NCBI GenBank assembly: GCA_002150815.3 | Contig: NDFF03000316.1 | Coordinates: 124,001 to 188,000 of the forward strand | DNA length: 64,000 bases | Direction of reading: 5' to 3' | Source of the DNA: Grammothele lineata | Lineage: Eukaryota; Basidiomycota; Agaricomycetes; Polyporales; Polyporaceae | Shown here: positions 58,724 to 64,000 of the stretch, in pieces | Layout: each line of letters starts with the position of its first letter | Position numbering within the stretch: the first letter of the stretch is position 1 | Notes under the pieces: generated by a model | What the model was told of the DNA's origin: nothing | The model's input: the letters and a program-made list of their open reading frames with translations, nothing else | The model's database searches: none | Position numbers and translations under genes: made by a program

Positions 58724-60546
58724 ATGATGTCTCTTTCGCCGGATGTGGTAGCGGAAATCATCTCCGTTCAAAGTTCTGTGTAAGCTCGTCGTCCGTAAGC
58801 TTGACTGAGTATTTCGTTGTACTAATGGAGCTCCGTCCTGTATTCCAGAATAACGGGGAATTACACCAGCATTGCTTCGACAGGTGGGTAGTTACAAAGT
58901 CAGAGCCCTATATACTGACTTAGGAGCGACCTAGTCATGCTTGGATACGAATGGATAATCACGCTTCCCCTGGAAGTAGACTTGTTCTGGACCAGGAAGG
59001 CGAACCTGGCAACCGGCATCTTTCTCCTAGGCAGATATATATCATTGGCAGCCGTCCTGTTCAGCTATTCTGCTTCCTCTGCTATGACTGAGACGGTATG
59101 CGAGCATTCTATACTAGATTACGATGAAGGCTGACCGCTCTTTTAGAGGTGTTTTTGCGCTCTTCGGACAGGTATATTACGGAATGTACTCACCCCAATA
59201 TTTCTAGCTGCACCGCATCCTTTGTCTCTAATGTGATTCTCACTAATCTCCAGTACGTACCATGGGCACGTACGTTGGTTTATCTTCTCTCCTAAATGTA
59301 TTGACAGAGACACCGCTACGTCTAGTATTCTCTAGTCTTAGGGGATACGCAATATCCGGCAGAAAGCGGAGCCTGTTCGCGGCGGTGGCCGCCCTTTCGA
59401 TGTCTCCGTTTGTCGTCAACGTGGTGCGCACATTCAACTCAGGGCAAGACGAAAAGATAATGAACTGTGATCAATGTTGCTACAGATCGCTTTACATTGG
59501 GAGAGCGCTGGGATAGAGTCCTATGGATGTACACAAGTGACTGCCCCGTCTCGTTCAATTACTTTGATGTGGGTAACCGTCTCCTTGAGCTGCTCTCATA
59601 GCTCCTGAAGTACTGCTAATACTGAGTTCAGCTGTAAGCCAGACTGTCATGGTGGCTTGAACAACTCATTCTCAATGGTTCTCAGTGGCAATAGTATCTC
59701 GCGTGTCGCTCATAATCGCCGATGTACTCGTGGTCATCGCAACCTGGTCGAATCCTTCGGTCAGAACAGTGTCTCTGTTGGATCCCGTGGAGAACAGGAT
59801 ACCCTCTTTCGCAAGATTGCTCCTCGTTGACGGTGAGCTGGTTGAGTGTAACCTATTGATTGTACGGACCGCTCAGATGGCATTGCAGGAACTATATACT
59901 TCCTGTGCGTAGATTGGCTCGAATGGGAGTCATCATGAAAGTATAACTAACGCATGACATGAATCTGGTAGGGTTCTCTTGGTGTTGAACGTTCTGCACC
60001 TCACTTTCACCCTCCTCTCCGTAAGCCAATCACCAACGCTGGAACTGAGGACCCGTAGCTGACCTCATCGTATCCAATGTCCCCAACAGATAGTCGTCTA
60101 CACCGCAGCAGCCGGGCAAGCGAGCTACATCATCACCTTCTCCGAACCGTACGTCGCCCAAACTTCATCCCCAGTGACTCTACTCTCCGTCGCTAACACG
60201 AACGTCTGGGGTACGCAACGACATGGTACTATGATTACCCAGGATCACGGCCATCCTCGTCTCCAGGTTCATGCTCGACCTGCAGCGCGTCAAAGTGCGC
60301 ACCGAACGCGGGGGCGGCTCGGACAGCTTTGCATTACCCGTCTCAGCCGACTCGTTATCGTTCCGCGTCGAGCCCGACGCGCTCGGCTCGATCGGGATTA
60401 TCCTGCGGCCTGCGGACTTGTTGCCTGAGGTTGCTGGTGAGCCTGAAGGGGAGGGTCTTGCTGTGGGCGAGGACTTGGGAGATAGTAGAAGGGAGGGGGA
60501 CAACGCGACCGAGGGAGAGCCTTCTGCGGAAATGTTGCAGCGGTAA
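58724..60546 (+). CDS. DUF6533 membrane protein, dispersed fourth paralogue
   Basis: Same family as the three array copies but on the opposite strand and well diverged. It starts MMSLSPDVVAEIISVQSSV (58724; the second ATG at 58727 is equivalent to the array starts), then across an intron ITGNYTSIAST. The signature is MLGYEWIITLPLEVDLFWTR followed by LATGIFLLGRYISLAAVLFS. Later exons give LRGYAISGRKRSLFAAVAAL, AIVSRVSLIIADVLVVIATW and RFMLDLQRVKVRTERG, with an acidic tail ending AEMLQR. The end motif MLDLQRVK(V/A)RTE is shared with the array genes. Function unknown. Confidence 0.8.
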
Positions 60547-60991
60547 AGGGGCCAAGGCAGTCGCGGGCGAAGTAGTTCACAGGGCGTCGTAACTAGACAT
60601 GCTTGTTCGCCATTCTGTTTCTTGCTGAGAGCGACGTCTTATCCCTTATCTTGGCGTATTTGGTATCGTTACCTTTCCGTACTTCCATACACTCTTACAG
60701 TCGCGCCCTTTGGTAGATGTTCATATTGCGCGAGATAGCCCTTAGAGGAAACATCGATGATGACCATTGGGAGTACAACTCTCGTATCGTACGTGTGCCC
60801 GAATACAACAGTACCGCACACGCGCAGTTGAGGAACATCACCGCCTAGAGTACAGCGAGAATACTACGATGTCCATTCATCGTCCTGTGGTCGTAAACGT
60901 ATCGTTCGTGTGTGAGAATAGTCCGTGGGGATGTGCAGGCGGAAGTCCATGAAACGAAGCGAAGTCTGTGAGCGCGTGCGGAGCCGCGCGC
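60547..60991. other. intergenic gap between convergent genes
   Basis: About 445 bp holding the 3' ends of two convergent genes. Nothing recognisable beyond short shadow frames. Confidence 0.35.
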
Positions 60992-61791
60992 TCAGTTACA
61001 GTCGAAGTAGTTCCCCGGAATAACGTTCGGGCACCCCTGCGTGTCTGCAACACACCCCTCATCAACCTCGCCTAAGAACGCAAAACAAAGCGACAAACTC
61101 ACCCTTATTCGTCGGACAATCCCGCGGATCGTCACAGCACCGGATGCACGCGCGCGGGCCCGCGGGCTCGACGAGCTCGACGTAGTGCTTGTATCCGAGG
61201 CACTGGCTCCCCGCGGGGTTGCCGTTGCCGCCCGCCCCACCCGAGGAGTCGTACTGCCCGCCGGCGTCGGAGGGGTTCAGCCGGGAAAGTTTTTCGGGGC
61301 GGATGCAGCCAGTGACTGTTAGAAGGGGAGTGAGCGCTAGCTCGGGGTGGGCGCGCGAGGGGGGGGGGGGGAAAGGGGGGAGGGAAAGGGAGGGAAGGTG
61401 GGAAGAGAGAAGGACGTACGTTGGGCATAGCGAGCGCCGTGGGAGCTGGTGCCGGACTTGAACTCGACATTCTTCCAGAAGTCGGCGGGAAGCTGGCCCT
61501 GGAGGGGCTTGTTGTACCGCCCCGCGGGGGAGCAGTAGGTCTTCATGCCCCCAGGGTGCTCCGAGTCGCCGATGTTGGTGTGCGGGTCGCGCGGCATGAT
61601 CATACTGAGAAGACAAGATGAGCGCGTAAGGAGAGAACGAGGGAGCCAGGGACGTACCAGAACTTGTTCGCGTCGGTAACATAGACGATGTTGTCCGCCG
61701 CGGCGTCGCGCTGCTCGAGGTGGGTGGGGTTCGCGAGCACGGAGAGGATGGAAGTCGCGAGCGCGAAGAACGTTACTGTGCGGAACATCAT
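60992..61791 (-). CDS. secreted ten-cysteine protein
   Basis: Small secreted protein conserved among fungi, function unknown. A signal peptide is evident (MMFRTVTFFALATSILSVLA, likely cleaved before NPTHLEQR). The mature part, assembled across about four introns, contains DNIVYVTDANKFC, IMPRDPHTNIGDSEHPGGMK, TYCSPAGRYNKPLQGQLPAD, GARYAQLTGCIRPEKLSRLN, DAGGQYDSSGG, CLGYKHYVELVEPAGPRAC, RCCDDPRDCPTNK and GCPNVIPGNYFDCN. It has ten cysteines, which suits five disulfides. One intron contains a 13-G run (61,359-61,371). A good TATA box lies 80 bp upstream. Either ATG of the initial pair could start translation. Confidence 0.88.
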
Positions 61792-61870
61792 GGTGAGGTC
61801 GTAAGGTAGGGTCGTGAATTGGGGAGAACGAGCACTCGTTGAGACTCACCTCGACGCTCACCCGAGGGGC

Positions 61871-61876
61871 TTTATA
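61871..61876 (-). promoter_or_regulatory. TATA box of the secreted-protein gene
   Basis: On the minus strand GGGTATAAAGCCC surrounds this site, 80-85 bp upstream of the ATG at 61791. Sequence and spacing are both typical. Confidence 0.7.
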
Positions 61877-62551
61877 CCCGCGCCCCCTCGCGGGACGGCG
61901 AGAGGAGGCCACCGCACATGGTCTCCTGATCTCGTTGAGCCTTCCGGACCGAACATGACAGACGGGAGGGGATTAGGCGGACGTGCGAGACCGCCTAGGA
62001 GGCGGCATGGGGTGGAGGATGTTGTTCCGACGTCGGACAGCGTTGGGCGAGGCACTAGATCGTCGGCCGTGATGCTGCCTCCTGTGCGCGCGAGCCTGAT
62101 GACCTCTTGGCACGGAGAACGCAGGCCGCGGCGAGTCAGGAGAGACATGCTATGGACGCGCGGTGTAGGATGAGGCTGTGGAAGGAGCGTGAGGCCGAAC
62201 AGAGCGGGACAAGTGCTCCAGGCCGCGGCGAGAGACGAGAGCAGACGAGTCCGCGCGGGGCGGCGCGGCCGGGACTACCATTGGCGCCCGTGGGCGGATT
62301 CGGCAGCTGAGCCACGTGGGCGCGTCTTTTTTTTTTTTTTTTTAATCGAATAGGTGTATGGCGTGGCGCGTCTGTTTCGGGTTGCGCTGGGATGATGTCA
62401 CTTGTCGTCTCGCAAGCTCCAGCACTCTCCACCATCCACCATGTCTTCCCGACCGCGCATCCACGATGGGACACACAAGCCTCTCCCCTTCACGCACTGC
62501 GCCCATCTCATCTACTCGCGATAACCACTACTCTCGTCTCTCGGATTCACC
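61877..62551. other. divergent intergenic region with a 17-T run
   Basis: About 0.68 kb between the secreted-protein gene (minus) and CaaX paralogue B (plus). It contains a T17 tract at 62,327-62,343, which may exclude nucleosomes near the promoter. No gene supported. Confidence 0.5.
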
Positions 62552-64000
62552 ATGGCATACGAATACTACCGCAATTCGATACCCGGCTGGGGAACATCGC
62601 AGGTACGCTCGTATTGATCCTCCTCCACCCTCCTAACTCTGGGCGCTGACGTCGTCCCTCAGTTCCAGTTCGGACCACCTCCAGCCCCTATATTCCAGCC
62701 CCAGCCCTCCTGTAAGTCCCCTGCTCGTGCCGTCACGACCTGGCCCGGTGACTCACCCCTCAACGGCATCCATCAGGGGGAGGCCTCGACTTCTACCGCG
62801 CACACGCGATTAACCCCGACTCGTAAGTCTTCTTTACTCATTGGCGATCTGGTATTGCACACAGCACCAACCAACACGCGCGCAGAACGTTCTACGATTC
62901 TATCATGGCCCGCTCCGCCGCCTTCGGGGGCATGGGCCTCGGCCGCGACCAGGCGCGTTTCTGGCACAGGCGCATCTACAGCGGCATGGTACGTAATACT
63001 CTCTTCACTCCACACGAAGCCACAATTGAGATGGTACTACTCCCAGGCGCCGCTCATGCAAGTCCTCCCCGCGGACATCGGCGCCGCGGCGGCGTACGAG
63101 GCCTACCGCACGTGGAAACACAACTCTTTCCTCTACGAACCTCTCAGCGCTGACCGCGCGCAGCAGCGCGAAGGCTTGATTGGTATGGCTATCGCGGAAG
63201 GTACGTCTAGTTCTTGTTCTTTACTTGCGCGTATTGGCTGTTGACACTGGTCGTGTGCAGCGACGCGTCTCTGGCAATACGCAGGCCGCCCCGCGGACGC
63301 CTATGGCCTCCGCAACGCCTGTGAGGCTGCTGCTGCTGCTGCGACTGTCCTCGCTGATCGCGTACGTGTCCCTTCTCGTCCCTTCTTCCTTATTTTCCCT
63401 CGAACTGACGACGCGTCTTCTCATACAGTGGGTCAGCATGTACGCAATGGGCCCTGGCGTCGGAGCCGGTGCCGGCGCCGCAGCCGCAGGCGGCATGGCA
63501 CCCTCGTACGCCTCCTCTGGCGGTTCCCCCATTCCCGGCATGGGAATGGGCGCAGGAATGGGAGGAATGGGAGGTATGGCGGGGATGGGCGCAGGCATGG
63601 GAGGCGCAGGAATGGGCTACCGCGCCCGCCGCAGCTCCTTCGGCGGCGCACCTCTCGCTCCCGGCTCGCCTTTCCTCGGGGCCGCTGGTCCTGGAGTTGG
63701 TGCTGGGATGGGAGGATCGCCCTATGCCGGCGCGATGGGCGGGTCGCCGTACTTGGGCGCCGCAGGCATGGGTGCGGGGATAGGTGCGACAGGCATGGGA
63801 GGGGCCATCCCCCCGCGCGCCATCTCCCCCTTCCCGGGCGCTGCAGGGGGCCTCCCTGGGGCCGCCCTCGGTGCCGGCGCAGGTCTCGGTGCTGGTGCCG
63901 GTCTTGGAGGCGTCGGCGCAGGCGTACCCGGCGCGATGGGTGCGGGCGCAATGGGAGCAGGGGCCCCAGGCGTGAACGTCCAAAGCGTGCCCCCCGGCTC
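62552..64000 (+). CDS. paralogue B of the His-rich/CaaX protein, Gly/Met/Ala-rich tail (partial)
   Basis: Close relative of the gene at 54,475, with the same early exon layout: MAYEYYRNSIPGWGTSQ, FQFGPPPAPIFQPQPS, GGLDFYRAHAINPDS, TFYDSIMARSAAFGGMGLGR. The shared domain reads MQVLPADIGAAAAYEAYRTW, then SADRAQQREGLIGMAIAEAT, RLWQYAGRPADAYGLRNACE and AAATVLADR. The C-terminal part differs: instead of a His tract it has long Gly/Ala/Met repeats (GMGMGAGMGGMGGMAGMGAG) with scattered Ser/Pro/Tyr. The window ends inside this low-complexity region, so whether it also ends in a CaaX box is unknown. Confidence 0.82.

Noticed and set aside
61359..61371. G13 run as a regulatory or sequencing-error signal in the coding sequence
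   Set aside because: It falls inside an intron of the secreted-protein gene, so it does not affect the reading frame.
1..64000. CRISPR arrays, bacterial operons, riboswitches
   Set aside because: None seen. Intron-rich eukaryotic genes throughout make them inapplicable.

Overview
The window is nuclear DNA of a filamentous basidiomycete, most likely an Agaricomycete. Genes are dense and carry many 48-90 nt GT-AG introns. Several families are typical of mushroom-forming fungi: DUF6533 membrane proteins, an Agaricomycete-type F-box protein and an EF-hand/ZZ-finger protein. All exon structures were read by eye, so gene spans are firmer than individual splice sites.

Left part (1-24,980), ordinary single-copy genes: the N-terminal part of a TOM1/HUWE1-type HECT ubiquitin ligase (minus, running off the left edge); a PC4/Sub1 coactivator; an ADCK1/Mcp2-type mitochondrial ABC1 kinase; a multi-pass membrane protein; an NAD(P)-binding epimerase-like protein; a branched-chain aminotransferase; a very long EF-hand plus ZZ-finger protein; a TBC-domain Rab GAP (Gyp5/Evi5 type); and a basic, proline-rich protein with a stretch resembling the XPA C-terminal region.

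Middle part (about 24,980-48,720), the striking feature: three direct tandem copies (U1, U2, U3) of a 7.2-8.5 kb module. On the minus strand each module holds, in transcription order, (i) an aspartyl-tRNA synthetase fused to a DUF2156 aminoacyl-transferase domain, the architecture of ergosteryl-3-beta-O-L-aspartate synthase (ErdS); (ii) a DUF6533 membrane-protein gene; and (iii) a decaying conserved coding remnant with spacer. Only the U3 ErdS gene reads as intact. The U1 and U2 copies have lost the start codon (ATG to ATC and ATG to GTG), carry frameshifts and stops, and U1 lacks about 1.1 kb of the transferase end. The DUF6533 gene stays open in all three copies. ErdS charges tRNA-Asp and passes the aspartate to ergosterol, so this is a sterol-aspartylation locus that was amplified and then partly decayed while its membrane-protein neighbour was kept.

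Right part (48,720-64,000): an intron-containing tRNA-Arg(UCU); a J-domain protein with a membrane segment; a PPxY-motif protein of uncertain structure; an F-box protein; a pair of paralogues sharing an N-terminal domain (54,475-55,898, ending in a CaaX box after a His-rich tract, and 62,552 to the right edge, with a Gly/Met/Ala-rich tail); a coiled-coil protein with many H-S-D-L-Q-type heptads; a fourth, diverged DUF6533 gene on the plus strand; and a secreted ten-cysteine protein.
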